Part shown: piece after piece, positions 24,872 to 37,813 of the stretch
Layout: each line of letters starts with the position of its first letter
Position numbering within the stretch: the stretch's first letter is position 1
Source: Larimichthys crocea
Taxonomy: Eukaryota; Chordata; Actinopteri; Sciaenidae
Length of the DNA stretch: 64,000 bases
Assembly: GCF_000972845.2 (NCBI RefSeq)
Contig: NC_040016.1
Location: 4,050,701 to 4,114,700, forward strand
Direction of reading: 5' to 3'
Program-made: the position numbers and the translations under genes
Notes under the pieces: generated by a model
Seen by the model: only the letters and a program-made list of their open reading frames with translations
Databases searched by the model: none
What the model was told of the DNA's origin: nothing

Positions 24872-27800
24872 AAATCCTCCTATATAATAGTGAGGGATAG
24901 TTCTGTGACGCAGCCCTACAGAGAGAGATAGCCCTCCATCTCACTTATATCCTGTTTGCTCAATTTCCTCTGTGTACGACAGTGCACCTGGGGTCTGGCT
25001 GCAGCCTCCCAATGCTGCTCAGTGGAAGCCCCCATGAGATAATAGCCAATCCTGCTCTCCCCACTCCCAAATCAGACAGGACCAAAAGACCTTGTGCTTT
25101 GTTTAAGATTTCCAATGAACAGACCCATGTCCCGGTGGCAGAAAGCCATTACAAAACCAGACAGACTTATATCAGACTCCTTTTTTCTCAGCTAATAGCG
25201 CAAAGAAAAAGAAAAAAGAAAAAAGAAAGCTCTTTGCTCCCAGACTGAGGTCATGTCAACTAAAAGGGGCCATTTGGCTATTGTGGGCTACAGCATGATT
25301 ACTGCATGGATGATAAAGAAAAGTATTCCACTATGATTACCTTCAAGTCAGTAATCCACAGAGTCACTTCAAATCAGAGCATTACTTACAGTATGATTGT
25401 CTGGTAATGGGAATGGATTGTGTGAGCGACACAATGTGCTGATAACAGCAGCAAAGCATTCAGTATACAAAGTTAGAGAACCGCCACTAATGCTTTGATG
25501 TCCTCTACCATTATCTCCCCACTAGACACCTTGTCGTCTTTGTGTTTTGTTGAAGGAGTCAGATGCAATTATCAGACGCTTGAGGCTGTGTCAATCAGTC
25601 CCCCGTCTCGCAGATACCTAATTCCACTTTTAACGTCATGTCTGTCATTATTAAAGCACAACAGTTGCCTTTTAATGAAAGGTAGTCATACTTCTCAGTT
25701 TAAGTCTTTCAAATTCACAAGAGTGCTGACGACCTCTACGTTTGCAAAAGGCTAAAGAAAATTGTTGGATATTTTTTGAAACATTTATATCTGGGACATT
25801 TTTGAACCACTGAAATGATTGCCACTGTGTGTTCTGAATGTTTTATTTTTTTTTTAATTCTAGGACTCTTCAGAAACCAGTTTCTTCATATTTTATCTGC
25901 ATTTGCAACACTAGCGTGGATCTTTTTATTGGTGTAAAACGCTGATGACTGTTGTGCCTGTTGGCTTTCCTGTGGGGTACCAGGCTGATACTGTGCGTAG
26001 ACAGATCTGTATTTGACAGTGTCTGGGAGTGTCTCAGTCTCACTGCAGTAGAGATAGGCCACACAGATATAGCATACAATAACATCCCAAGGGTACGCTC
26101 TTTCTGGTCAAAGAGGAAAAGAACCGCAGGTGAATCGTTAGGAAATCCAAACCCTCAAAAACCCAAGCACAAATCAATGAGCAGAGCTGCCTGTAAGGAG
26201 CGTGCAAACCAAACAGCCTTCGACTTCCCGATTGCCGCACTATCAACATTTCATGTTGATGTGACGGGATCAGCAGCACACTGGGAAAACCACTTGGGCC
26301 CCGTCCGTCATGGTTGAGACATTTGAGCTGCTAAGGCCCCTTAGAGATGAAAACACAGACCTCACCTACATGTACTCAAACTCCACGTTTATATATACAG
26401 TCATGCTCGCTCACACGTAATAGACGCAAGAGAATTATCAGAGCTTGTAAATTGCAAATCCATTCGATACGAGAAATCTGAACAGAACACCAGGATAGTC
26501 AGAACCCTGATACGCAGGTCCTCTTTCACTGCTCTACAGTACTTCCACATTTTCTTCCCTTGCTTCTTCGTTGTCTACAATAAACCTCACTCTAAAGGAA
26601 TCCAATCTTAATATGTAGCACACTTGTGAGGGCTTTTAATGTCTCCTGTTTCTGCACTCTGAAATGCCAAATCATTGCTAACCTACTTAACCCAGAACCT
26701 CCGGAAAGGATGAGAGATTACAGCAGACTTTTATCCTTCTAGTGAAGACCATGCTTGCTAGGGAGAGGATCGGGAGGGGTGGTTCTTTCTTAATAGGCCC
26801 CTCTCTAACTAATGCTCTTAAATGATAGATTAAACAAGGAGACACTTGGTGGTACAGAGAGTAGTGGGGAGATCCAAGAGATCCGTGATTGAAATCAGAA
26901 TTAGACACACATGATGTGAGGGAGTGGGTGAGAGATAAAGGCAGCAGTAGGAAATGCAGTCAGTTGGAGTTTAGTCTCAACCCAGCATGTCACTCAACAC
27001 ACACATTTTAAATCACGCAGGTCTAGACACACAAATCCTTTATGATAACTGAAATGCTTTACCACATGCCGCTGTCTTGCTAATCAATTACAGCTTATAG
27101 GATGAACCAACAAGCCAGGTTGGGTATAATGGGAGACAGTTTATGTTACAGGCGGTTCTTAAAGAGTTGGTTTCAGAGTTGTCTCTGGAGAGCTGCCATT
27201 AAGGAAGCGAACAGAGGTAGTAAGTTAGACACAATCAAACCCAGGATCATAAAGAAACAGATGGTGCTTGGCTGCCTGTTTACACTACTAGTCTTAACTG
27301 CTGGGACATTAAACACACCCACACTGGTATACTCACAATCACTCACATTAGCATGACTCAGACAAGAGAATTGGGCAATGTCAAGAGAAAGTCAAGAATG
27401 CTTGTTAGCATTAATGGAATGTCTGGCGCCATTGTAAAACACAGCAACATATCATTTAATGTTTTTTTTCCTGCCATTGTTCAGACACAGCTCAGAGATA
27501 GACGCTGCAGTCTCTGCTTTTGTCTCTTTACGACAGCCAGGAGGTGTAAGTTAACTTTCCCGTTGCAGAGAGGCACTTAACATTGATATGTGCATGCTGA
27601 GATATTTGTTGGTTCATTTACTTGCGAGTGGACATGCTGTGTTGTCTCTCGTGTGGTGCTGCACGTGTGCGTCTGTGTGTGCCTGTGCACACATTTTGTA
27701 TTCATGTTAAATTCAAGTTTTTGCATGCTGATGCATGCATGCTTTGTAAGTTCAATGTTTCAGTGCAGGATGCTGGTTAGAAACACTTTCCTTCTCACCC

Positions 27801-30309
27801 CAATCTTCTAAAGCTTGTTGTCATTCAGTCTGCGATACTCTGTTTGTCTGCACCCCCCCAGCTTATTAAATGTGCTGGTCTACTGCTTCACAAGTACTGT
27901 TATCTAAGAGATGAGCAAACACACAAATAATGACTCATCTATCTGTAATTATGTCAGATTATTGTCATATTACAGTCATTGAATTTGATCGCCAGGCTCC
28001 TAGTTATCATATGTAATCTATGCAAAACCCCATTAGCTGTCCTCCTGCTTTTACTTCTAGGCTTGTGCTTTGACATAGTGCTATATAGATTTAGATATAA
28101 TTAGTGAAGACCTTCTCCTCAGCCTGATGATTACTTATTAAGATATATTTCTCTTACAATGCCCGGCCACTGTGCCTGAATGTCAAAATGTATTAGTCAG
28201 TCTAGTAGTCACACTATCCTCATATTCAAAAACGCACAAGTAACTCTTGATTATTCAGAGAGGTTACCATAAATGTTCTGATTCCATTATGCTGAAAGGA
28301 ATCCTGTCAAAGACGAGCAAGCTCATTTGATTTTTTAGAATGAGTGTCCAGGGCAAATTATAAGAGAGAAATATTATTGGATATCATGGTGATACAGAAA
28401 TTTGCTGTTGTAGGGAAAGGCAGGAAAAATAAAGAGTGCAGAGACAAGACAGTGTAGTCTATAAATGTTTCCGAACAACTGATACTGATATTGATCAAAT
28501 GTTTCCTTGCCTATGTCAGATAAAAGTCAGCAAAAGGATTTCAGTTTAAACATGAATCATCCTGTTTGTGCCACCTTTTCCCACCAACATTATGAATGAT
28601 CAACAGCTGAAGTTAACTTGTATGATGGGTCAAGAGGTAACAATATGTCAGCTTTTATACTTCACAAAAAAGTATAAAAATACCTCAATTTTATTCAGCT
28701 TGTGCTTTAATGGGCTCAGTTAAAAATAATACTCTGGCAAACAAAAGTGTGATTAATACCTACTGTTGTTTTTAAAAGGACATATGTGCCTCAAAGGGCA
28801 GACTGCAGCTTTTGTGATAGTTAAATGCTAAAATCTATTAGACAGCCAGGCCTTGAAAGTGTAATTAGGCAGCTACCTGGCAAAATTCTCTCTGATGCCA
28901 AAGTTTTCAAAGCCCACCATGCTTCAAAGCAAAGGACCCCTGAAGAAAGGAATCAATTAATTCATTATTTATTATTTACTGACTATATACACCGGAATAA
29001 ACAAAATCTTTTTTAAGCACCTAGTGCAACCTCTAAGCAAGGCTCCTCAGAGAGTAAACAATGGCTGACTTTAGCCATAGATTTCTGCACCCAGTCTCTG
29101 CATTTCCTTTCCATTGTGTTTGCTCCTCACTGCACTCTCTAAGCTCGAAATGTTCAAAACATACTGTGCATGTTGCAAAGCAAAGGACATTGTCTCCTCA
29201 CTTGCAATAATAATATTCTTATTTATATGAATATGAGTGGAAGAAAGATATTGGAAGAAAATAGATGGAGCATAATAGAGACAAGTGACTGAGACTTGGC
29301 ACCATTGTAACAAATGGCAGCTTTGTCTGGGCCTGGTGGACATTGGGTGATGCTGATGCTGAGTGACAAGGCAGCCCATTGGCTAATGCGAGCTAAACAA
29401 AGCGTCCCTTTCGCACGCCGGGTGACCAGACTGAAACCCAAATCTTCCCTTCTCACCATGCGCTCTTTATTTATAATTTCATAGAGAATCTCATTTTAGT
29501 GTATTGTAACACATCACAGCTTAGCAACAAATTAGTTTCTGTCTTAATGTTTTTAAACCTATCCGGCCATAAATGTGACTGTAGAGATGTTTGCTTCAGT
29601 ATGTGCAAATAATGAGGTTGTTTAATGTGATTATTGTGATATCAACATGATAAATGTGTTTTTGTTTAAGTTTTGAAATATTAGATGTTCCACTGGCTAT
29701 CTTAAGTGTTTGTGGTATTATATTAGAACACAGTGGACTATAACAATATGGTAAATAACAAGACAAAAACACAAAATGTAAAAATTAAACAGCAGCAAAG
29801 CCAATTAGTGTCTTTCGGGGTGAAACAAACTTTGGCTTCTGACTTTGCAATAAGTAAAAGCGAAGTGTTTTGACTCAATCAGCCCTCTCTCAGCACACAT
29901 TTCGAAGTCTGTTTGAAGATTCAGCTGAATGAAGTCATATGCAACGAGCGGTAAGAAGATGTAAAAGGTACATACACAATACCCAGGCCTTCGCTTATCA
30001 CTTTACATTCAGAAAGGATATGAATGCACGAGAGATTTGCACATTTGAGTGCATGTCTGAGGGGAACTCCTTTCATTTCACACTGTAATTTAATGATTCA
30101 TTGCACATGGAAATGGCATGAGTGCTATAGAGAGTATGAACATGTCTTCTCAAATATGTGTGTTTGAAAGCCAGCAGGATTTGACATGATTGCTATCAGC
30201 ACTCACTGTAGAGAAGCTGCAGCAGCAGACACTGAGGAGTAAATCACTTCACATAGATGATTCACAAATGATAGATTAAGTATTCAACATCTCAGGGAGA
30301 GTGCTGTTA
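24872..30309. other. Non-coding stretch, no gene seen
   Basis: About 5.4 kb of unique, mostly AT-rich sequence. An A/G tract (AAAGAAAAAGAAAAAAG type) lies at about 25202-25229. The 121-codon plus frame at 25952-26317 shows no recognisable motif. No transposon ends, RNA genes or convincing exons were found. Confidence 0.55.
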
Positions 30310-30520
30310 TTGTAAATAATGACCCTATCAACCTCCCGCATTATGCGCAAAACCTGTTCTTCAAACATTACAGCGCATCCAATGTTGTTATTCACCGTCA
30401 GCAGTGCTGTCACACTGCGTTGAAGTAAAGCCTCCTCTGACAGCCGTGCCCTTATCGCCTAACACTTAATTAGCTGGAATCTTTTGTCTGCCATCTAATT
30501 TCAGCATCTATTGAGCAATG
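30310..30520. promoter_or_regulatory. Candidate conserved non-coding element (forkhead, octamer-like and homeodomain motifs)
   Basis: The block holds a forkhead-type TGTAAATA at 30311-30318, TTATGCGCAAA at 30341-30351 (octamer or C/EBP-like) and TTAATTAG at 30466-30473. CpG-containing spacers such as CCGTGCCCTTATCGCC separate them. It has no coding frame and no repeat signature. The motif mix resembles developmental enhancers; conservation is not demonstrable here. Confidence 0.35.
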
Positions 30521-32466
30521 TTTTTTTTCACGAGGGCATCCTTGGGCTTATGCAAACATAATGTCTCCAAGGGGTCTTCATCTAGGAATTGCCAAGACAG
30601 AAATGAAGCAAGGTCCAGTGACACACAAGTTCAAATGTTAACAATGGAAATAACTCTATATAGGTTTGATCCTGAATATCAATCAAAATCTCATTTGTAC
30701 ATAATCAGTTGTTATGGAAGTGGGTTATAATTGTTGCCCTTCGATGCAGAGAACCATGCAATGTTATGCAGTGCCTCCGATTCTATGCACAAGGGTTGAG
30801 GGTTGCCATGGAGACAGATATCTGGACTACCTAAGTTATGTATTATCAAAACACCCTCAGGTATGTAGCCTAGATACTTAAGGCTCTCAGAGGAAGATAC
30901 TCAGCTACACAAAGCGTCTGGTCAGTCAGGAATGCATTGTGTGTCTGTCACCAACACAATGGCAGTTTAAGGGAATCAAAATGACGTCTACATCCTGTGG
31001 ACTGTGCAACTTGCCATGTTCTTGACGTGTATATTCTGCTAAACTGGCTGTTATGCCAACGGTGTGAAGTCAGAGCAATAATAGGAGCAAAATCAGTCAC
31101 GACTTTAGGAGTTTGAGTTGGCTCAGGAGGTGTAACCCAAGTGAACTGGAATCATTATGACCTCTTGGACCTGGCTCTGCAGAAATAAAGCTACATTCTC
31201 AGACCTGAGGGAAAGGAGGTCAGGGGCCAAATGGTGGCTGGGGAACGGGTCAGTGATTACAGTAAGAGGCCCGGTCGCTCATCGATCCCTCGGCTCAGGC
31301 TAAAGCGGGTGAATGACTGGAGCTCTCACAGACACTCTGAGACAAAAATGGAGCTGATGCAAGGAAACAGGAAGAGATGGGGGCCAAGGAGAGGCCAGGG
31401 ACACTGAGACGCAGAGGCATGCACTATGACGACTTTCCAAATGAGAGTAGGAAGGGCCATGTCGGCTGGTGTTGTGTAGAGACAACAAGAAATGTGTGAA
31501 GTGAACCTGAACTGAGCACCCCTGGAGAAATGCTCTGGTCTAGTGGTAAACTAAAAAAATAACTTAAATTCAGTGAATTCACTTTGCTTCTTGGAGTATT
31601 TATGTACAGACACACAATCTATAAATATGAGCTCTACCTTGACATGAAAAATACTTGTGGCTGCACCAAAACTTATTACTTTTAAACATGGCCATGATTA
31701 TCTAGCTTGCAACTATTTCTTACTGAGAATCACAGACTAATGTAGTCCAGTAATCACAGTGAGTAGGGCTTATTGAAAAGCTAATTGCCTATTAGGCTCA
31801 ACTTGTTGCCTTGGATTTTTCTAGCCCGGTTATGAGGCTGAGAACTAAAAGGGCTTGAGAAAAATGCGACGATGTTTTCAAACTTCAGAGAGAAGCTGTC
31901 AAGCTGTAATGGAAAATGCCATGTTCTGCAAAGATGGTTTTACACAGCCAGAGCAACAGAAAATATTTATAAAGTTCGAGTCATTCCATCATCTGTGCCT
32001 GTGTGAAAAAACTGTTCACAAAAGAACAAAAGCACTTTTCTCTAAAATGCGTGCACTAAAATAAACCTGAATTCACAGATGTGTGAAAAAATGAGCAATC
32101 TGAAATATGCTGCTTGAAAACAATTTGTTGTATTTAAGATATTTTTTGTTTTCAAGTGACTCTTTTTGGCTCTTTCTGCAAGACAACCAAGGCTTATACC
32201 ATCGACACACACTAAAACAAAGAGTATAGTTCAACTCACCCACGTATACACACAAAATGGACAATCTGATCAAATTGTCCACCCACCCCCCTAGCCAGTC
32301 CCACTTCTTCTCTGCAGTTTTTTTTTTTCCTTTCTGAGCCCTGTTCAACCCAGACACCATGCAGTCTCACAGTCATTTTACCCCCACGGAGTTAATCAGA
32401 GGTGGAGGCTAGAGCAGTATGCCTGCAAGTATACACTATAATCTGCCTAAAGGAACACATGCCACA

Positions 32467-32470
<4 letters not shown>
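30521..32470. other. Non-coding stretch, no gene seen
   Basis: Unique sequence. A G/A-rich, moderately GC-rich segment lies at about 31200-31460 without splice-bounded coding frames. No recognisable repeat. Confidence 0.55.

Positions 32471-32510
<40 letters not shown>
32471..32510 (+). repeat. (CA)20 microsatellite
   Basis: Twenty pure CA units, preceded by an interrupted CCACACAAA and followed by GCACCGG. Confidence 0.97.
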
Positions 32511-32511
<1 letters not shown>

Positions 32512-34223
32512 CACCGGTACTTGTATAGGTCATAATCAGACTGCTTGGGTCTCTCTCCTGGTGTGAGTAGAAGAGAGGGCTGGACCTGTGAGCTTTGATG
32601 ATGGCCTTAGTGGTAATCACTACCTGATGGTACTATAGGGGTCTCTTCAGGCCTCAGCTGATGCCCACTACACCCCAGTGTCATATTAGTGATACTCAGT
32701 GATACATATTACACCCTCAACCACATCTATTATAAAAATGCGAATTATATTTGGTGCTTTATATACCTCCTTTTTTTTATTGTACACCATGATATATTTT
32801 TGCTTTTTGTTTTGGTGTCACTTAAGGACAAGAAAGCAAATTGTAGATTACCATACCTGTCGAATGTGTTTAAAAACAGCAAATACCAATGTTTCATCCC
32901 AGTGCTCACAGAAAGCACCACAAGTTTGAGCCAGAGCCACCCCCCCCCAAACTAATGCTCGTGGGGACGCTAAATATAGAAGCCATTTTCCATATTTTTT
33001 TTCCATCAACACCAGGGCCATTGCCCAGCCTATCATTTTCTCATCATGCAAATTGGCAGAAACTTGTACCATTTGCGTTGTTCATCTATTTGGCAGAGAC
33101 AGCCTGTTCACTTGATGCGACAGCATCACAAAGCTAACTCCAGATTTTTGCTTGTTTATTTGACTTCGATGCATTGTAGTGGAAAGTGAAATATGTAAAA
33201 GTGAGAGACACGACTGAAAGAAGTTTGGAAGTGCGATTTGATCTGCTGATGCATATTTATGAACCTAATGGTGCAATGACATGTGAAGAGTGGAAGGAAA
33301 TACAACTTCTTGAGTCTAAATTAAAATGGTAATAACATGTCCTACCGGTTTAAAAACTGCCTTTGTGATGAGAATATGAACAAAAACGGCAAAAGATCAT
33401 ACTTGTAAGCCAAATAAGTCTGCTGCCACTCATTTCTTCTGGGTGAGGGATACTCTAACTAAGCTGTAAATAATTTATCTTTCAGCTTCAACAATATCCA
33501 AAATACTCATTTTCGGGAAAGAAGACAAACTACAGCCAAACTGCCAGAGGCAGTGAAAAGTGTTTTTATAGTCTGGTTGGTGTTGAGAAAATATAAATAA
33601 AGAAGTAGCTGATGAAAATAGTGTCATAGGGATGAAAATTCAACTGGAGGAGGAGTGTGTGATATTGGCAGGATCTGGCATAGTGCAGTAGGGTAGAAAA
33701 AGGGGGTGAGGTGGTAGAAATAAAGAGGTATAGGAACCCTTTAGATTTGTAATGGATCAGACCTACTACCACTGGCTTCATCTGTGCTGGCACCATCACT
33801 TGTCTTTAAACCCATAAGGAGGGAATATGTAGCCAAGAAATCTGACTGATAAGCCCTACAGAAGTTTAGCTGCTTATTTAAAGCTTTGAAGTTGTATTTA
33901 TTGAGCACTCTGTAGGTAGCAAATTAACTATAAAGAAATGTGCAATATGTATTAAGAGAAAAGGCAAAGGTATCATTAAAATGTGTCCTTTTTCTGGCCT
34001 TTTTCTGCTGCTGCAGCAGTGCTCTCACAATAATTCAGTCAGTTCAAACCTGGGTCATGTACTATAGTGCATATACTGTAGGGAACAGCACGATTACCTG
34101 CTGAACATTCAGAATTTGTGGTTTTAATGAAGGCTTTGCTGCATTTCTCATTTTCATGCATGCATTTCGACTAGATGTGTTGATATTGGCCAAGCAGTGG
34201 TGTTTGAGAATGTTTTCTTCAAA
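32511..34223. other. Non-coding stretch, no gene seen
   Basis: AT-rich unique sequence with a C9 run at 32940-32948 and a 12-bp perfect palindrome CTGCTGCAGCAG near 34007-34018. Small frames at 32689-32955 and 32889-33137 overlap one another in different phases and are not credible genes. Confidence 0.55.
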
Positions 34224-34311
34224 CAAAAGTAGCAATAACACAGTTAAAAATACTTGTTACAAATACAACTCACATTTAAAATATAACAAAAGTAAAAGTA
34301 ATTAAGTAAGG
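34224..34311 (-). mobile_element. Fragment of the CCACCACTAAGTAC-type non-autonomous element, inverted
   Basis: AAGTAGCAATAACACAG, AAAAATACTTGTTAC, ACATTTAAAATATAAC and AAAGTAAAAGTAATTAAG follow one another in the order of one end of the element at 56445-57105, read in reverse complement. The two ends share the GTTACTTTTACTT / AAGTAAAAGTAA pattern. Only about 90 bp remain, so this is a truncated copy. The strand is given relative to the fuller copy. Confidence 0.6.
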
Positions 34312-35148
34312 ACACCCTCTTCCCTTGGTGCTACAGTGTGTCAGCTGTAGTATTATGCTGCAGATCGGCAAAGTAAAGCTGTGAGAATATGCTCACTATA
34401 GTGTACGCTGAAACAGATTTTTTTATGTAGGCTTTTTTCCTAACAATTTTCTGCTGACCCTGTCCACAGCAGTATTTTGCTCTACTTCTGTGCTGGGACT
34501 TCTTCTCCAAACTGAGAGTGCGCTACATATGCTGTCTACTGTAGGTAACAGACTATATGATTATGCAGAAATAGCTCCACTTCAAAAAACCCAAACTGTC
34601 CCTTAAAGCTTCATGATGATCAATTCTGAATCAGATTGTGTTCTCCATGTGTCCATTGATTGAAATGCTAACGGTCTTTCAACTTGCTGCTAGTTAATTT
34701 GTAGGATTAACAAGATACACGCTTAATCGTGTCTTTGTTTTGATAGGATGTACCAGAAGGATGTGGTGAACAGGTGAATATGTCTATATCAGGTGTGTTG
34801 TAAGTTGAAAGTACAGAAAAAGAGTAGATGTCTTGATTCCTTTTTATCAAAAATCCAGATATTTTGCATAATTAACACAAGCATTTGCAGTTTTCATTTG
34901 CAAGTTTTCTGTAACTTTTTCAGTAGGGTACCCTATGTAGCAGGGGGTTTTGATATCCAAAGATGTCAATAGCATACATAGTAAAAGCCCCAAGAACAAA
35001 ATTTCATTCAGACTCACGTCTTGGACTATATTGCTATTCCCTACTGCAGAACATACTTTTTACAAATGCCAGAGTTTCAAAAAATGTTGGATCAAAATCT
35101 TAAGTGAGATTTTTTTTCTCCAGCAAGTACTTTCTTTTTCAGTCTCTC
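34312..35148. other. Non-coding stretch, possible degraded repeat
   Basis: The segment up to about 34610 follows directly on the element fragment and may belong to an older nested repeat (CCAAACTGTCCCTTAAAG near its end resembles repeat flanks I have seen in fish), but I cannot place it. The 107-codon frame at 34950-35273 runs through a T24 tract and is not a gene. Confidence 0.4.
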
Positions 35149-35172
35149 TTTTTTTTTTTTTTTTTTTTTTTT
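35149..35172 (+). repeat. T24 homopolymer
   Basis: A run of about 24 T preceded by a TCTCTC stretch. On the minus strand this is an A24 tract, but no retroelement body with such a tail is recognisable beside it. Confidence 0.9.
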
Positions 35173-36460
35173 GGACACAGGTAGAGTTGCCAGAAACATC
35201 CAGACTTTCAGCACAGAACAGTACTTATGTGCGCTCAAGGGGGAGAAAAAATGTCTCCAGGCATGTTTTGTGAGGTGAACGATAAAATGATGCCCACGGG
35301 AAACAATATAGTTGCATAGTGAGCAGAAATTGCACTTAAATTCAACAAAACTTATGTTTTTCTTCCTGTGGTGCTTGTCTGACACTTAATCCACAGTGAT
35401 GTGTGTGTGTTTGTGCGGGTTTGTGTGTCTCCTCTATGGCTCTGATCACCAACCGCTAAAAGACTTGTGGGCATTTTTTGATATACAAGGAGAACAGCAC
35501 TTCCTTCTCCATGTCTCCACTCTTAATTACTTGTGATCACTCATCTCATTTCTGAAAGCATCTCTTCACAGCACCACAGCTTGACAGAGACAACAACAGA
35601 GATGATGCTCTTATTGCAGGGATGGAGGAGTGAGGGAGGAGTGTGAGCGTGTATGTGGTATGTCAAGTCAAATTGTTTTTACATTTCATCTTGTTGGCTC
35701 CTTATCTATTCAACTGTTTATCTGCATCTCTGCTGGGGTATGCGCAAGCTCCTGGCGTGTGTCTCTGTGTATGTTTGTGTGCAGCAACTGCCAAAGTAAG
35801 GAGGCAGACGGCTTGCTGTGTCAAGGGCTGTAGGGGGAATGTTCAAACCCCCAGTCAGCGGGGGATTGTGTGTGAAATACAGATGTTAGAAATGGCTCGA
35901 CTGTTTGCCTATTGTTATCACTGCTCTTTGGCTAAGAGAAGAACAGTCTTGGGTTTTGACTTGACAAGGGAGAAACAGAATGATAAATTGTCCCACCAGC
36001 TTTCATCCAACCCACCGCCTCCCCTGCACTTCCCCCTCTCACCGCCGCCCCACCCTGCTGTAGATATCATGAAAAGAACAACAGATTACAAAGTAATACA
36101 CAGACAGCGACACAATGAGGAGACAAGATAGGAGAGGAGTCCCCACCCTCTTGTCTCACCAGCTGCCACAGGGAAAACAGGCCATGTGTTAATAAGGCTA
36201 AGGCTTTTTTTTTTTTTTTTTAAATGAGAAATTTCTAAGGGCTGGATGGGAGACAGTAGAGAGACTGACAGTTATAAACAAAGAAACCTCAGCACAGTCA
36301 TGTGTGCATAGAAGTCTGTGTGTGTCATGATGAAATTAAGACGTTAGAGTCTGTTTAAAATAATCATGAATTCCGAGATCTTCGTGATAATGATTTTTCT
36401 TGTTTTTCACTAGCGTTACATATACATACTAATTAGCCAGAAGAAAAAAAGAAGTCAACT
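35173..36460. other. Non-coding stretch, no gene seen
   Basis: Holds a C-rich segment at about 36009-36058 and a T17 run at 36205-36221. The 162-codon plus frame at 35643-36131 begins with a hydrophobic, cysteine-rich segment and ends in a proline-rich part encoded by the C-rich DNA. No family is recognised and no splice context supports it. Confidence 0.5.
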
Positions 36461-36665
36461 CTCTGATCTTTCCCGCTGAATGCTGACGATGGGCAGTTTG
36501 GCTAATGCAGTAATTAAGTCTGGTTGCTCAGCAAAGTAACATGTGATGTTCCACTGTAAAATAAAGTCTGTTTGAGACACAAACAACACACATTATGGTT
36601 TCAGACAGATATTTAGAATACGCATCGCCGTTTGAACCGTTTGTATGGCCTCTTTGCAGGCTGAC
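36425..36665. promoter_or_regulatory. Candidate conserved non-coding element
   Basis: ACTAATTAG at 36428-36436 and GTAATTAAG at 36510-36518 are homeodomain-type sites. TGCTGACGATGGG at 36481-36493 and the small palindrome TGCTCAGCA at 36525-36533 resemble Maf/bZIP half-sites. A CpG-bearing ACGCATCGCCGTTTGAACCG lies at about 36620-36639. No coding frame or repeat signature accounts for the block. Confidence 0.3.
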
Positions 36666-37003
36666 ACTGCGTAAAAGAGGAGATGGCAAAACAAAACAAA
36701 AATGTTCCATGCAGTAAAAATAGCATTGAACAGAAAGCCTCTTGGCTAATTAAAGGACTGGCACATAACAAGAACAAAGTTAGGTGGTAGTCTGAAGGTG
36801 GGGGTGTCTATGCACTAATTAATCTGCAGAGACCAGGACAGTGTTGCTAATAAGTCCATGCATTTTCAGGCAAACCTATATTAACATAAGCACAATGCTC
36901 TTATAGTCTGCCAAAATTTAAGAACAAAGTAGGTATTAATACATTTGTGTGAAAATAGATATATAATATTGAGATATTCCAGGCTCATAATATACCATAT
37001 AAC
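36666..37003. other. Non-coding stretch, no gene seen
   Basis: AT-rich unique sequence leading into the hAT-like element. It has an ACTAATTAATCTGCAG run near 36815-36830, and otherwise I see nothing in it. Confidence 0.5.
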
Positions 37004-37248
37004 CATATGATTCTCAATCTAGGGGGTGGGCCCCACGGGGGGTAATGGAGTCACTGCAGGGGGTTGTGGCTGGCTAGAAGAAGATGAAGAGAAACAAAGT
37101 TGAATGAATATGATTTAAAGAAAGAAACATGCTGACCCTTATTTCACTAAAATTCAACTTTTTTAGTAGCTGCATTAACCATGATTAATGAAATGATGGC
37201 GTGCCTTGTTAAGGAGGGCATGCCAAAAAAGGTTTGAAAACGACACAG
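37004..37248 (+). mobile_element. Non-autonomous hAT-type element, about 245 bp
   Basis: The left end GATTCTCAATCTAGGGGGTG and the right end AAAAAGGTTTGAAAACGAC (reverse complement GTCGTTTTCAAACC) are degenerate versions of the CAGTGGTTCTCAAACC ends typical of Charlie-type hAT elements. The internal GGGCCCCACGGGGGGTAATG and CAGGGGGTTGTGG also fit. No transposase frame remains. An 8-bp target duplication is not evident. Confidence 0.6.
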
Positions 37249-37272
37249 AGAACAATCCTGGCCATTACCATC

Positions 37273-37274
<2 letters not shown>

Positions 37275-37329
<55 letters not shown>
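37275..37329 (+). repeat. (AC)27 microsatellite, about 55 bp
   Basis: Pure AC units beginning 26 bases after the right end of the hAT-like element and passing into AAACAAACAC. It is the longest dinucleotide tract in the window. Confidence 0.97.
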
Positions 37330-37333
<4 letters not shown>

Positions 37334-37758
37334 AACACATACCTCTCAACCTACCATCCACCTACCCAAAGGAAAAGTAAAGGATCTAAATTTCTCCACC
37401 CTGAGCTGTAGGAGCACTCTGGCTGATTTGTAACATTAATTTCTCATGATGTCAGTCAGATTTTATCAGCATTAAAGTTTAGCCTCCCCATGAGATGACC
37501 GTCCAGGACAGATGTGGGAAGACACCAGAGGGGCTATACAAGAAGATGATTGTCCCCTCCGCTCCGGTGGTGGAACACCCACCCCACGCTGAACTGCTGT
37601 CACACACATACACAAAAAAGGTGAAACGTATACATTTTAATATCTTCTACCTGGATGCCTTTCCATAGCTGTGTGGTCATGTTTCCTAGAATGCTTTCAC
37701 TGCCTTTCCAATTACAGTAGAGAACAAAACAGGAGATGGGAACAAAAGTATGTAATGG

Positions 37759-37759
<1 letters not shown>
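37330..37759. other. Non-coding stretch between two (AC)n tracts
   Basis: About 430 bases of unique sequence with a short CACACACATACAC run near 37600-37613. No coding or RNA gene signal is visible. Confidence 0.55.

Positions 37760-37808
<49 letters not shown>
37760..37808 (+). repeat. (AC)24 microsatellite passing into (AT)n
   Basis: Pure AC units followed by ATATATAG and ACACACAC. It has the same orientation as the tract 430 bases upstream. Confidence 0.97.

Positions 37809-37813
<5 letters not shown>

Noticed and set aside
35643..36131. 162-codon plus-strand open frame with hydrophobic start
   Set aside because: Cysteine/leucine-rich start and proline-rich end follow from T/G-rich and C-rich DNA. 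No family resemblance and no splice or promoter context.
37206..37433. Plus-strand frame with a His-Thr run
   Set aside because: Translation of the (AC)27 microsatellite.
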